Shown: positions 35,529 through 47,147, counted from the stretch's first letter. The stretch is 64,000 nucleotides of DNA from Actinosynnema sp. ALI-1.44 (GCF_001984155.1 NZ_MTQO01000053.1:930001-994000), one strand, 5' to 3'. A program made the numbers and translations. Notes: a model not told the origin generated them from the letters alone.

Positions 35529-35709
35529 CGGCGGATCGACGACTATCTCCAACGTGGTTCGGCCCGGGGGTTGGTGACCTCGGGCCGTTCCGCATGTCTT
35601 CACCGCACGTGGGCTTGATCACTCCTTCGAGTGGTCGGATCCGACTACAAAGCCCCATCCGGCGGTTAGTCCGCTTGGGGGTGACCGGTACGGTGGAGGA
35701 GTTGTCACC

Positions 35710-36357
35710 GTGACGGGGGATACTCCGCGCACGGTGACGGTTACTGTCGGACGCCTACGAGTAACGCCAAGGCTGTTGTCTGCGATGACGAATTTGGGGG
35801 ACGGACTGGACGCTTCAGTGAGCGCTGCCGTCGAGGGTGATCCTCGTGCGGTCGGTCGTGTATTGGAGTCCATTCGTCCCCTCGTGGTGCGGTACTGCCG
35901 CGCACGGGTCGGTAGGCAGGAACGTTCTTTCGCTTCGGCGGACGACGTGGCGCAGGAGGTGTGTCTCGCGGTACTCACAGCTCTGCCGAGTTACCGCGAC
36001 CAGGGCAGGCCCTTCCTCGCCTTCGTGTACGGCATCGCCGCGCACAAGGTGGCTGACGCCCATCGGGCGGCAGCGCGTAACCGTTCGGAGCCCGTGGCCG
36101 ACGTACCTGACGAACCGGAAACCGACGCGGGACCCGAACAACGAGCTATGCAGGGCGAACTCACCAGGCGCATGAAGCAACTGCTGGACGTCCTGCCCGA
36201 CAAACAGCGCGAGATCGTGGTGCTGCGAGTGGTCGTTGGACTGTCAGCGGAAGAGACCGCCGAAGCGGTGGGCTCGACTCCGGGGGCGGTGCGGGTCGCT
36301 CAGCACCGCGCTTTGGCACGGCTACGTAAGACTCTGTCAGCGGAGGAGGTGGTCTGA
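35710..36357 (+). CDS. sigD: ECF sigma factor SigD
   Basis: The protein resembles M. tuberculosis SigD: region 2 (VRYCRARVG, ADDVAQEVCLAVLTALP, YGIAAHKVADAHRAA) and region 4 (LLDVLPDKQREIVVLRVVVGLS, TPGAVRVAQHRALARLR). GTG 35710 (215 residues) follows GGAGGAG at some distance; ATG 35785 (190 residues) aligns with the conserved part and is the alternative. RsdA, its membrane anti-sigma factor, follows directly. SigD in mycobacteria serves stationary-phase and envelope genes. Confidence 0.93.
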   Translation: MTGDTPRTVTVTVGRLRVTPRLLSAMTNLGDGLDASVSAAVEGDPRAVGRVLESIRPLVVRYCRARVGRQERSFASADDVAQEVCLAVLTALPSYRDQGRPFLAFVYGIAAHKVADAHRAAARNRSEPVADVPDEPETDAGPEQRAMQGELTRRMKQLLDVLPDKQREIVVLRVVVGLSAEETAEAVGSTPGAVRVAQHRALARLRKTLSAEEVV

Positions 36358-37398
36358 ATGGCCGACCGGCACGAAAGTGACGGCAGAGAGTCACCCGAGT
36401 CGCCGCAGACCGGCCGATCGGGTGACATCTACCCGATCCCCTCGGGTGCTACATCCACGGAACGTGACGATACCCACGTTGCGCCGGAAAATGAATACTT
36501 CTCGGCAATCGACCTTGAAGAAGCTGAGGACCTGGCGCAGATCCGCGCCGACGACGAGCTCCTCGACGCCCTCGCGGCCAAGATCGACGACGCCGGTTCC
36601 GTGGATTTCGACGACGAGCAGCTGAACGCTCTGCTGCTCGCGTGGCGCCAAGACGTGGACAGCGTTCCCGTACCGGAGATCGTGGACACCAAAACCGCAG
36701 TGGCGACAGTCACCGCGGCGCGATCGGCACGGAGACGCAGGCCGCGCATGCTCGTCCCGGTCGCAGCTGCAGCAGCTGTGCTGGCGATAGCGTTCGCAGG
36801 TGTGGGGATGGCCGCTCGGGACGCCGTACCCGGCGACCCGCTCTGGGGTTTGAGCAAGGTCCTCTACGCCGATCACGCACGCTCGGTGGAAGCCGCCAAG
36901 TCCGTGCGCACCGACTTGAACGACGCACAGCAAGCACTGGAGCAGGGCCGGGTCAACGAGGCGAAGGACCGGCTGGACGCGGCGGGCACCGCGTTGTCGA
37001 ACGTCTCGAACGAAGACGGCAAGGACGTGCTGAAGGCCAAGCACGAGTCCCTGCTGGAGCAGCTGACCATGGGCCCGGCGCCGGAGAAGCCGACGAGCCC
37101 GCGGGTGGACGTCTCCAAGCCGTCATCGCCTTCGTCGTCCACGACGCCGACACCGAGCGGCACCCCGCCGTCGCAGCCGCCGTCGAACAAGCCGTCCGAG
37201 CCGTCGACGCCGAACAGCGGCTCCTCCGAGCCGGGCAAGCCACCTGGCTCGGGCACCAACGGCAGCGGAGGAACCCCGGACCCGGGCACGGGCAACGGGT
37301 CGACACGCAGCGACGCGCCCTCGCCAGGTGACGGCGGACGCCCGGGCAGCGTGGCCCCCGAGGGCAACGTCCCGCAGGCGAACCTCTCGGGCAGCTGA
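36358..37398 (+). CDS. rsdA: Anti-sigma-D factor RsdA
   Basis: The 346-residue protein starts immediately after the sigD stop. A cytoplasmic sigma-binding segment (residues about 45-110, with DDELLDALAAK and LLLAWRQDVDSVP) matches RsdA. A membrane helix lies at about 128-152. The outer part has a helical region (VRTDLNDAQQALEQGRVNEA) and a long Pro/Ser/Gly tail, probably in the cell wall. RsdA holds SigD until degraded by Clp after membrane proteolysis in mycobacteria. Confidence 0.9.
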   Translation: MADRHESDGRESPESPQTGRSGDIYPIPSGATSTERDDTHVAPENEYFSAIDLEEAEDLAQIRADDELLDALAAKIDDAGSVDFDDEQLNALLLAWRQDVDSVPVPEIVDTKTAVATVTAARSARRRRPRMLVPVAAAAAVLAIAFAGVGMAARDAVPGDPLWGLSKVLYADHARSVEAAKSVRTDLNDAQQALEQGRVNEAKDRLDAAGTALSNVSNEDGKDVLKAKHESLLEQLTMGPAPEKPTSPRVDVSKPSSPSSSTTPTPSGTPPSQPPSNKPSEPSTPNSGSSEPGKPPGSGTNGSGGTPDPGTGNGSTRSDAPSPGDGGRPGSVAPEGNVPQANLSGS

Positions 37399-37408
37399 AC
37401 GCAAGACA

Positions 37409-37471
37409 GGTCAACCCTCGTGAGGGGTTATCGGGGGTACTAACCCGGATAACCACTCACGAGGGTTGACC
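37409..37471. terminator. Long convergent hairpin (terminator-like)
   Basis: Sixteen-base perfect arms (37409-37424 and 37456-37471) with further internal pairing lie between the convergent rsdA and DUF5319 genes. The arms contain the same TCGTGAG/CTCACGA core as the hairpin at 50902-50943, so these may belong to one dispersed intergenic repeat family. Confidence 0.85.
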
Positions 37472-37476
37472 CGTCT

Positions 37477-39503
<2,027 letters not shown>

Positions 39504-39528
39504 CGCTCGCATACCTGGAGGATTGACA

Positions 39529-40662
39529 GTGCGGGACCTTGTCGAGATCGGCATGGGCCGGACGGCCCGGCGCGCCTACGAGCTTGACGACATCGAGATC
39601 GTGCCGTCGCGGCGGACGCGGTCGTCGAAGGACGTGTCCACCGCGTGGCAGCTCGACGCGTACCGCTTCGAGATCCCGCTGGTCACGCACCCGACCGACG
39701 CGGTGGTCTCGCCGCGGACCGCCATCGCGGTCGGTGAGCTCGGCGGGCTCGGCGTGATCAACGCGGAGGGCCTGTGGGCCCGGCACTCCAATGTGGACGA
39801 CGTGCTGTTCCGGCTGATCGAGGCCGCCGAGGAGGCGTCCGAGGCCGCCGAAGTGACCAAGGTGTTGCAGGAGCTGCACTCCGCGCCGATCCAGGCGGAA
39901 CTGGTCACCCAGTCGATCAAGGAGGTCCGCGACTCCGGTGTGACGGTCGCCGCGCGGGTCAGCCCGCAGCGTGCGGCTGAGCTGACGCCGGACCTGATCG
40001 CGGCGGGCGTGGAGATCCTGATCGTGCAGGGCACCATCGTGTCGGCCGAGCACGTGGCCCGCGACGGGGAACCGCTGAACCTCAAGACCTTCATCGAGGA
40101 CCTGGACATCCCGGTGGTCGCGGGCGGCGCGCACGACTACCGCACGGCGATGCACCTCATGCGCACGGGCGCGGCCGGTGTCATCGTCGGCTACGGCTAC
40201 AGCAGCGGCGTCACGTCGACCGACAGCGTGCTGGGCATCGGTGTTCCGATGGCGACCGCGATCGTCGACGCGGCGGCGGCGCGCCGCGACTACCTGGACG
40301 AGACCGGCGGCCGTTACGTGCACGTGCTGGCCGACGGCGGAATCGACACCAGCGGTCAGATCGCCAAGGCGATCGCCTGTGGTGCGGACGCCGTCATGCT
40401 CGGTGCCCCGCTCGCGGCCGCCAGCGAAGCGCCGGGCGGCGGGTTGTACTGGACGGCCGCCGCAGCGCACCCGTCGTTGCCACGCAGCCGGGTCGTGCCC
40501 GCGGCGGAGAGCGAGGTCGGGCTGCGCGAGCTGCTGTTCGGCCCGTCCAGTGACGCCGACGGCACGCTGAACCTGTTCGGTGCTCTGCGCCGGGCGATGG
40601 CCAAGACGGGATACTCGGACCTCAAGGAGTTCCAGAAGGTCGGCCTCACGATCCGGGGCTGA
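39529..40662 (+). CDS. guaB3: IMPDH-related protein GuaB3
   Basis: This 377-residue TIM-barrel protein is the actinobacterial GuaB3 paralogue. GTG 39529 was chosen because GGAGG lies 8 bases before it. It lacks the CBS domains, and the loop equivalent to the catalytic Cys of GuaB reads VGYGYSSGVTSTD, with Thr in place of Cys, as in other GuaB3 proteins. The substrate region YVHVLADGGIDTSGQIAKAIACGADAV is intact. Its reaction is not settled; it is always beside guaB. Confidence 0.93.
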   Translation: MRDLVEIGMGRTARRAYELDDIEIVPSRRTRSSKDVSTAWQLDAYRFEIPLVTHPTDAVVSPRTAIAVGELGGLGVINAEGLWARHSNVDDVLFRLIEAAEEASEAAEVTKVLQELHSAPIQAELVTQSIKEVRDSGVTVAARVSPQRAAELTPDLIAAGVEILIVQGTIVSAEHVARDGEPLNLKTFIEDLDIPVVAGGAHDYRTAMHLMRTGAAGVIVGYGYSSGVTSTDSVLGIGVPMATAIVDAAAARRDYLDETGGRYVHVLADGGIDTSGQIAKAIACGADAVMLGAPLAAASEAPGGGLYWTAAAAHPSLPRSRVVPAAESEVGLRELLFGPSSDADGTLNLFGALRRAMAKTGYSDLKEFQKVGLTIRG

Positions 40663-40685
40663 CCCCGACCAGCCTGGGGGTTGGG

Positions 40686-41189
40686 TTGCGCAAGATCGTG
40701 GTGCGGGGTGACGACGTCGCCCTCGCGGAGTTGTCCGACAAGGACAAGGAATGGCTCAAGGAGCAAAGCGACGGCGCGTTCGACGTCGACCGCGACGGGC
40801 GGGACATGCCGTTCACGACCCCGGTTCACCGTCTGGCGGTGACGACCGAGAGCGGCGAGGAGTTGCTGGGTGAGGTGAACTGGCATCCGGTGAAGTACGG
40901 CCCCTCGTACGGCTGTGTGGCGTGGAACTTCGGCCGCAACCTCTTGCCGCAGTCGCGTGGCAAGGGCATCGGCACGGAGGTGCTGAGGCTGCTCGTTCGG
41001 CACCTGTTCGACACGACCGACGTCGACCGGATCGAAGGCGGCACGGACACCACCAACGTGCGTGCCCAGCGCTCCATGGAGAAGGCCGGGTTCACCCGCG
41101 AGGGCATCATTCGCGGTGCTCAGCTGCGGGACGGCAAGCGCCATGACCTGATCAGCTACAGCATCCTGCGCTCGGACCCCCGTCCGTGA
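40686..41189 (+). CDS. GNAT acetyltransferase, RimJ/RimL type
   Basis: The 167-residue protein has the GNAT acetyl-CoA motif (PQSRGKGIGTEVLRLLVRHL) and the RimJ/L C-terminal pattern TNVRAQRSMEKAGFTREG followed by R-x2-Q-L-R-D-G. The TTG start follows TGGGGG. It could acetylate a protein N-terminus or a small amine; the substrate is not evident. It sits between guaB3 and choD on the same strand. Confidence 0.85.
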   Translation: MRKIVVRGDDVALAELSDKDKEWLKEQSDGAFDVDRDGRDMPFTTPVHRLAVTTESGEELLGEVNWHPVKYGPSYGCVAWNFGRNLLPQSRGKGIGTEVLRLLVRHLFDTTDVDRIEGGTDTTNVRAQRSMEKAGFTREGIIRGAQLRDGKRHDLISYSILRSDPRP

Positions 41190-41249
41190 AAGTTACTGGC
41201 GAGAAACTTACCGCTAGTCAGAACGCGCTCGCCGAACTAGCCTCGAGGG

Positions 41250-42902
41250 ATGGTTGACTACGACGTCATCGTCGTCGGCTCGGGCTTCGGCGGGAGTGTC
41301 GCCGCGCTCCGGCTGACCGAGAAGGGCTACCGGGTCGCCGTCGTCGAGGCGGGCAGGCGGTTCGCCGACGACGAGTTCGCCAAGACCTCGTGGGATCTGC
41401 GCCGCTACCTGTGGGCGCCCGCAGTCGGCTGCTTCGGCATCCAGCGCATCCACCTGCTGCGGGACGTCATGGTGCTGGCAGGCGCGGGTGTCGGCGGCGG
41501 GTCGCTGGTGTACGCCAACACCCTCTACCGTCCGCTCGACCCGTTCTACCAGGACAAGCAGTGGGCCCACATCACTGACTGGCGTGCCGAGCTGGCGCCG
41601 CACTACGACCAGGCGACCCGGATGCTCGGCGTCGTGACCAACCCGACCGTGACGCCGTCCGACGAGGTCATGCAGAAGGTGGCCGCGGACATGGGCGTCG
41701 CGGACTCGTACCACCCGACGCCCGTGGGTGTGTACTTCGGCAAGCCCGGCGAGTCCGTGGCCGACCCGTACTTCGGCGGCGCGGGCCCGGCTCGGACCGG
41801 CTGCACCGAGTGCGGTTCGTGCATGACCGGCTGCCGTGTCGGCGCCAAGAACACCTTGGTGAAGAACTACCTCTACCTGGCTGAACAGGCTGGGGCGAAG
41901 ATCATCCCGCTGACCACCGTGACCGGGCTGACCGAGCGCGCGGACGGCTCGTTCGAGGTCGCGATCCGCAAGACGGGCAAGCGGTTCCGGCACTCGCTGA
42001 CCGCGGCCAAGGTCGTCCTCGCCGCGGGCACGTGGGGGACGCAGAACCTGCTGCACCAGATGCGCCACACCGGCGCACTGCCCAGGCTCTCACCCAGGCT
42101 CGGCGAGCTGACCAGGACGAACTCCGAGGCGATCATCGGCGCAGGCCGGTTCACCGCCGATCCGGACATGGACTTCAGCCGGGGCGTCGCGATCACGTCG
42201 TCCTTCCACCCCGACTCGGACACACACATCGAACCCGTCCGCTACGGCAAGGGCAGCAACGCGATGAGTCTGTTGCAGACGATCGCGACGGACGGCGCGT
42301 CCGCGGTGCCGCGCTGGAAACAAGCTCTCCGGTTCATGGCCAAGCACCCCGTGCAGACCGCTCGGCTGCTGAACGGGTACCGGTGGAGCGAGCGGACAGT
42401 GATCCTGCTCGTCATGCAGTCGCTGGACAACTCGATCACCACCTATGTGGACAAGCGCGGGCGGTACACGTCCAAGCAAGGGCACGGCGAGCCGAACCCG
42501 GCCTTCATCCCGGCGGGTCACGAGGCCAACCAGCTGACCGCGAAGCACATCGACGGCATCGCCGGTGGCACGTGGGGCGAGATCTTCGACATCCCGCTGA
42601 CCGCGCACTTCATCGGCGGCTGTCCGATCGGGCTGGACGCCGGGTCCGGCGTCATCGACCCGTACCACCGGGTGCACAACTACCCCGGTCTGTCCGTTGT
42701 GGACGGCGCGGCGATCACGGCGAACCTCGGGGTGAACCCGTCGCTGACCATCACGGCACAGGCCGAGCGGGCATTCTCGTTGTGGCCCAACAAGGGCGAA
42801 GCGGACAACCGGCCGGAACAAGGTTCACCGTATCGTCGCGTCGACGCGGTTGCGCCGCGGTCGCCGGCCGTGCCGTCGTCCGCACCCGGAGCACTGCGTT
42901 AG
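41250..42902 (+). CDS. choD: GMC oxidoreductase, ChoD-type
   Basis: The 550-residue flavoprotein has the N-terminal dinucleotide fold VVGSGFGGSVAALRL (residues 8-22), AGAGVGGGSLVYANT and the C-terminal GMC block (HFIGGCPIG, NLGVNPSLTITAQAE). The position after guaB-guaB3 matches ChoD (Rv3409c), annotated as cholesterol oxidase though steroid activity is weak in mycobacteria. Four cysteines at 185, 188, 191 and 195 (TGCTECGSCMTGC) could hold an iron-sulfur cluster. No signal peptide is seen. Confidence 0.88.
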   Translation: MVDYDVIVVGSGFGGSVAALRLTEKGYRVAVVEAGRRFADDEFAKTSWDLRRYLWAPAVGCFGIQRIHLLRDVMVLAGAGVGGGSLVYANTLYRPLDPFYQDKQWAHITDWRAELAPHYDQATRMLGVVTNPTVTPSDEVMQKVAADMGVADSYHPTPVGVYFGKPGESVADPYFGGAGPARTGCTECGSCMTGCRVGAKNTLVKNYLYLAEQAGAKIIPLTTVTGLTERADGSFEVAIRKTGKRFRHSLTAAKVVLAAGTWGTQNLLHQMRHTGALPRLSPRLGELTRTNSEAIIGAGRFTADPDMDFSRGVAITSSFHPDSDTHIEPVRYGKGSNAMSLLQTIATDGASAVPRWKQALRFMAKHPVQTARLLNGYRWSERTVILLVMQSLDNSITTYVDKRGRYTSKQGHGEPNPAFIPAGHEANQLTAKHIDGIAGGTWGEIFDIPLTAHFIGGCPIGLDAGSGVIDPYHRVHNYPGLSVVDGAAITANLGVNPSLTITAQAERAFSLWPNKGEADNRPEQGSPYRRVDAVAPRSPAVPSSAPGALR

Positions 42903-42925
42903 CCCCCTCCCCACAGGATTTGGTT

Positions 42926-42980
42926 TGCAACCAATGTGGCCTTCGGTGCGCGAAACGCAACAAAGGCCACATTGGTTGCA
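42926..42980. repeat. Intergenic 18-base-arm inverted repeat
   Basis: Perfect 18-base arms (42926-42943 and 42963-42980, TGCAACCAATGTGGCCTT and its complement) with a 19-base loop lie between choD and the BBE-like gene. It may act as a terminator for choD. No transposase is near, so it is not read as an insertion-sequence end. Confidence 0.85.
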
Positions 42981-43052
42981 CCGGAACTGCGCGACATTGT
43001 CGTGCGAAGTCGCACCGGACGCCCGATGATGGACACGTCGGGAGGAGTCGGG

Positions 43053-44525
43053 ATGATGGATCGGCGCGCCTTCTTGCGGGCAGCGGGACTGGTCGGGGCC
43101 GGGTCTGTCCTCGTGGGCTGCTCGTCGGGCGGCCCGGCGGAGCCCGGCGCCGCCACTACGCCGCCGACGGCACCGCCGCCGACCACCACGACGACCGGCC
43201 CGCCGTCACCGCCGAACTGGGAGTCGTTGCGCGCCAGGATCTCCGGAACCGTCCTGCTACCGGGTGACGCGGAGTTCGACAAGGCCGGGCTGGCCTTCAA
43301 CCCGCTGACCGACACGCGCAAGCCTGCCGCGGTCGTCCGGTGCAAGAACAAGGATGACGTCCAGGCCTGCGTCGGCGTCGCGGCCGAGTCGAAGATCCCG
43401 ATCGCGGCCCGTGGTGGCGGGCACAGCTATGCCGGGTACTCGGTGCCCGAAGGCGGCCTGCTGGTCGACATGAGCGAACTTAAGGAGATCCAAGTCCGTC
43501 CGGACGGGACGGTCCGGATCGGCGCGGGTGCTCGGCTGATGGACGTCTACACCGAACTGGCGAAGGCGGGCCGGTGCCTGCCCGGCGGGTCCTGCCCGAC
43601 GGTCGGCATCGCCGGTCTCACGCTCGGCGGGGGAATCGGTGTGCTGTCGAGGAGGTTCGGGCTGACGTGCGACCGCCTCGACGCGGCGACGGTGGTGACC
43701 GCCGACAGTCAGGTGATCGAGGCGTCCGGTGCGAAGGGAACGGACCTGTTCTGGGCGCTGCGCGGCGGCGGTGGCGGCAACTTCGGCATCGTCACGGAGT
43801 TCCTGTTCTCGACGTTCCCCGCCCCGAACCTCGCGGTGTTCACCCTGCGGTTCCCGGCCGGGTCGGTCGCGACCGCCCTCGGCGCCTGGCAGGAGTGGAT
43901 CGCTTCGGCGCCACCGGAACTGTGGTCCAACTTCGTCGTGTCCGGTGCCTCCCGCGCTCCGGCGTGCCACATCAGCGGCTGCTACGTCGGTTCCGTCGGC
44001 GACCTGAACGGTCTGCTGGCCGGGCTGAAGGCCCGCCCGACCGCCCGCATCGTGCAGGAGAAGGACTACCTGCAGGGGATGCGGTTCTTCGCGGGCGGCA
44101 GCCAGCGCGAGTCCTTTGTGGCCTCATCGCGGATGCTGCCTGCCCCGGCGGACCCGGCGAGGGTCGCGGAGCTGATGACCGGCAGGCAAGGTGTGGACCT
44201 GTTGATCGACGCCCTCGGCGGTGCGGTCGCGGACCTCGGCCCGTCGGACACCGCGTTCCCGCACCGGAAAGCCTTCGCCAGCGCCCAGATCTACGGCAAG
44301 ACGGACGCCTCCGGTGCCGCGCGGGCGACCACCCAGGTCGCCGAGATCCGGGACGCCTTGGCGGAGTTCACCGGCGTCACAGGGTACGTCAACTACATCG
44401 ACCCCGCGATGCCGGACTGGGCGAACGCCTACTACGGCGCGAACCTGCCAAGGCTCCAGCAGGTCGCCAAATCCGTCGACCCGGACAAGGTATTCGGCTT
44501 TGCGCAAGCGGTACCGCGAACCTAG
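43053..44525 (+). CDS. BBE-like FAD oxidoreductase, Tat lipoprotein
   Basis: The 490-residue precursor starts at ATG 43053 after GGAGGAG. Its signal has both a twin arginine (MMDRRAFLRAAGL) and a lipobox (VLVGC), so it is probably exported folded and lipid-anchored. A Pro/Thr linker leads to a PCMH FAD domain (ARGGGHSYAGYS with H124, GGSCPTVGIAGLTLGGG with C181) and a BBE C-terminal motif (YVNYIDPAM, WANAYYGANLPRLQ). H124 and C181 match the two residues that bind FAD covalently in BBE-like oxidases. The substrate, perhaps a sugar or alkaloid-like compound, is unknown. Confidence 0.88.
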   Translation: MMDRRAFLRAAGLVGAGSVLVGCSSGGPAEPGAATTPPTAPPPTTTTTGPPSPPNWESLRARISGTVLLPGDAEFDKAGLAFNPLTDTRKPAAVVRCKNKDDVQACVGVAAESKIPIAARGGGHSYAGYSVPEGGLLVDMSELKEIQVRPDGTVRIGAGARLMDVYTELAKAGRCLPGGSCPTVGIAGLTLGGGIGVLSRRFGLTCDRLDAATVVTADSQVIEASGAKGTDLFWALRGGGGGNFGIVTEFLFSTFPAPNLAVFTLRFPAGSVATALGAWQEWIASAPPELWSNFVVSGASRAPACHISGCYVGSVGDLNGLLAGLKARPTARIVQEKDYLQGMRFFAGGSQRESFVASSRMLPAPADPARVAELMTGRQGVDLLIDALGGAVADLGPSDTAFPHRKAFASAQIYGKTDASGAARATTQVAEIRDALAEFTGVTGYVNYIDPAMPDWANAYYGANLPRLQQVAKSVDPDKVFGFAQAVPRT

Positions 44526-44531
44526 CTGCTC

Positions 44532-47147
44532 CTAGCTGCCGAGGCAGACGAACGGGCGGCGCAGCGGATCCACGCTCACCGCCTCGGCCAGCGCCACGGC
44601 GGGGGACGCGCCGGAACCCAAAGCCCGGTGGTAGTCGTCCATGGCCGCCGCTGCGGGCAGGTCCCCGACGCGGCTGGCCGCGGCCACCACCGTGCCGACG
44701 CCACCGGCCAGCAGGGCCCCGGCGAAGCCCAGTGCCTCGTCACCGGGGCGGATCCGGTTCAGCGCCAGTTCGCACGCGGCGAGCACGACCTGACGCGGTG
44801 GCTGGTGCAGCCGGGCGAGTTCGTGGGCGAACAGCGCGCCGTCGACCAGTTCCAGCCGGGAGAACAACGCGTTGTCAGCCTCGTGTTCACCGTGCGCGGC
44901 GACGTGCACCAGCGACGCGCCGTCCATGGTCTCCAGCACACGGGACGCCGTCGCGTCCGTACCCGCCAGCAGCGTCGAATTGTCGTAGTGCGCGGCCAGT
45001 TTGTCGATCTCGCCGATGGCCGCGGCCAATCCGGGGCCACGGACCAAGGCCGTGTGGCCTGCCGAGGGCGCCGCCCCGCGCGACGCGGCGAGCCACGCGG
45101 TCGCCGACGGCGCGACCACGACCGGTCGGGACCGCAGCGAATCCAAAGCGCCCCAAGGAACCGCGTAGAGCGAACCGGTCGGGACGATCACCCACTCGCC
45201 CGCCAGCCCGGTCAACGGCCGCATCAGCTGCTCGTCCAGCGCGGCGGCGTGTTTGCGGGCCGACGCCGAGATCGCGTCGAACAGCGGTTCCGGCAGGTGG
45301 TCGGGGGCCATGGCGTTGAGGTCCGCGTGCAGCCGCATGGCGTTCTCGCTCGCCGCTGCCGCCGAACCAAGCCGCACCAGCCGGACCCGTCCACCGGCAA
45401 GCACGACGGCCAGCAGCGAGTCACCGGACACCGCGAAGCTGACCAGTCCCGCCGATCCGAGCTGTGCCAACACATCCGCGACGCCCGCGACCGGGCGGGG
45501 CTTGCCCCAGCGGGACGCCGCGTGCCAGCCGAGCCGCATCGCGGCGCGCCGCCGCTCGGTGTAGCGGGACTGCAACTTCGCCGTCGGCCTGCCCTCGATC
45601 CGGGCCTGGCGCAGCGTGTAGCCCAGGTGCCGCGTCTCGGCGATGAGCTCACTGAGCCGCGGATCGTCGGAACCCGATGCCTCGTACCGGTACGTCTGTG
45701 CCCGCGTTCGTTCCAGCCAGTCGAACAGGCGCCGCGCCTCGGCGGCCGTGTCGCCACCGCCGAGCACCAGCCGGACCGCGAGGTCCCCGAGCTCCTGGCC
45801 GTGGATCGCGGTGCCGGACACCAGTTCCAGCCCGCCCATCCGGTCGCGTGCCCGGCTCAGTTCGTTCAGCCCGGCACGTGCCTGCGCGAACGCCTTCCGG
45901 CGGTTACCTTGTGCCACAGCGAGTTCGGCCTGGCAGAGCCGCAGCAGCATGCGCTGTTCGATCGGGGTCAGCTGACCGGGCCGCGGCACTTGGGCAAGCA
46001 ACTCCTCGGCTCGCGCGGGATCACCGCGCAGCAACTCCAGCCGTGCGGCCAGTGTGCCCGCGAGCATGGCGTCGTCCGTGAGCCGGAGTGTGCGTAGTTG
46101 TTGGGCGAGTTGGGTTGCCAGCGCGGGCAACCGGGCCGGGATGCGGCCGGAGCCGATGGCGCGCTTGGCGTCCACGCGCAGGCTGATCAACGCCGCGATG
46201 GTCGCCCACGATTCGTTGCCGCGTTTGAGCAGCCGCCGCCTCGCCGCGGTGGCCATCCGCTTGGCGAGGGTCAGCTCGTCCTCCAGCAGTGCCGCCGCCG
46301 CGCGGAACAGTTCGGCTTCCGCGAGGTCCTGGTAGACGCGCTGCTCCCGGGCGTGCGGGATGACCAGGTCCAGGTCCTGGCCCGCGTGGTCGGCCAGCCC
46401 GGCGGCCAGCAGCGCCTGCGCGCGGTCCAGCCGCAGCCGGGACAGCATGTCCGGACCCTGTTCCTGGCAGATCCGTTCGGCTTCCTCGTAACAGCGCAGC
46501 GCGCCGGGGATGTCACCGGTGCGGCGCTTGAGGTCGCCGAGCGAGATCATGGTGATGGCCAGCCGGATCGGCAGGTTGTGCTCGATCGCGATGGCGATCG
46601 CCCGGTTGAGGTCCCTCGTCGCCGGGCCGAGCCTGCCGGTGATCACGTACGCCAGGCCGCGGTTGGCGATCGAGGCGAGCAGCGACTCGGTGATCCGGGC
46701 GGGATCGTCGGTGCCCTCGGCCAGACAGCGTTCCTTGTGCTCGATGGCCGAGTCGAGCAGCGGGATCCCCTCTTCGTCACGGCCCGCGCGCATCAGAACG
46801 GTGGCGTGGTTGTGGTCGACGAACCCGTTGAGCTCCGAGCGGACCGGTCCGGCAGGCAGCCGCGCGATCTCCGGGCGCAGCGCCTGAAGGCCGTCGATGC
46901 CGACCGCGACAGTGCCCAGTTCGGCTTGCGAGTACGCCATGGTGACCTGGATCCGGAACCAGGCCCGCAGCCAGTCGGTCCGCTCGCTCGCCGCCTCCGC
47001 GACGCCGTCCAGTATCGCGAGGGCCTTCCGCATCACGCGGATGGCCTCGGCCTCCCTGGCCTTCGCGCCGAGGGCGAGCGCTCGCCGGTGGAGTTCGCCC
47101 GCCTGACGGATCGCCTCCGCTGTCCGGTTCACGAGGCCGCGACTCAC
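44532..47147 (-). CDS. TPR-CHAT cysteine protease-like protein
   Basis: The 871-residue cytoplasmic protein has about 500 residues of TPR-type helical repeats (for example LRCYEEAERICQEQ, RAEELLAQVPRPGQLTPIEQ) followed by a CHAT domain (about 580-871). The CHAT catalytic pair is intact: H752 in HVAAHGEHE and C792 in VVLAACELAL, 40 residues apart as in caspase-like CHAT and separase folds. CHAT proteins are proteases in bacterial defence and death pathways. A 111-residue protein with GGYHHD repeats is encoded just upstream on the same strand and is a candidate substrate. The GTG start at 47147 is provisional (GTG 47132 is alternative). Confidence 0.9.
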   Translation of the reverse strand: MSRGLVNRTAEAIRQAGELHRRALALGAKAREAEAIRVMRKALAILDGVAEAASERTDWLRAWFRIQVTMAYSQAELGTVAVGIDGLQALRPEIARLPAGPVRSELNGFVDHNHATVLMRAGRDEEGIPLLDSAIEHKERCLAEGTDDPARITESLLASIANRGLAYVITGRLGPATRDLNRAIAIAIEHNLPIRLAITMISLGDLKRRTGDIPGALRCYEEAERICQEQGPDMLSRLRLDRAQALLAAGLADHAGQDLDLVIPHAREQRVYQDLAEAELFRAAAALLEDELTLAKRMATAARRRLLKRGNESWATIAALISLRVDAKRAIGSGRIPARLPALATQLAQQLRTLRLTDDAMLAGTLAARLELLRGDPARAEELLAQVPRPGQLTPIEQRMLLRLCQAELAVAQGNRRKAFAQARAGLNELSRARDRMGGLELVSGTAIHGQELGDLAVRLVLGGGDTAAEARRLFDWLERTRAQTYRYEASGSDDPRLSELIAETRHLGYTLRQARIEGRPTAKLQSRYTERRRAAMRLGWHAASRWGKPRPVAGVADVLAQLGSAGLVSFAVSGDSLLAVVLAGGRVRLVRLGSAAAASENAMRLHADLNAMAPDHLPEPLFDAISASARKHAAALDEQLMRPLTGLAGEWVIVPTGSLYAVPWGALDSLRSRPVVVAPSATAWLAASRGAAPSAGHTALVRGPGLAAAIGEIDKLAAHYDNSTLLAGTDATASRVLETMDGASLVHVAAHGEHEADNALFSRLELVDGALFAHELARLHQPPRQVVLAACELALNRIRPGDEALGFAGALLAGGVGTVVAAASRVGDLPAAAAMDDYHRALGSGASPAVALAEAVSVDPLRRPFVCLGS

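Noticed and set aside
42926-42980. Inverted repeat as an insertion-sequence terminus
   Set aside because: No transposase or second end is nearby; it is better described as an intergenic hairpin.
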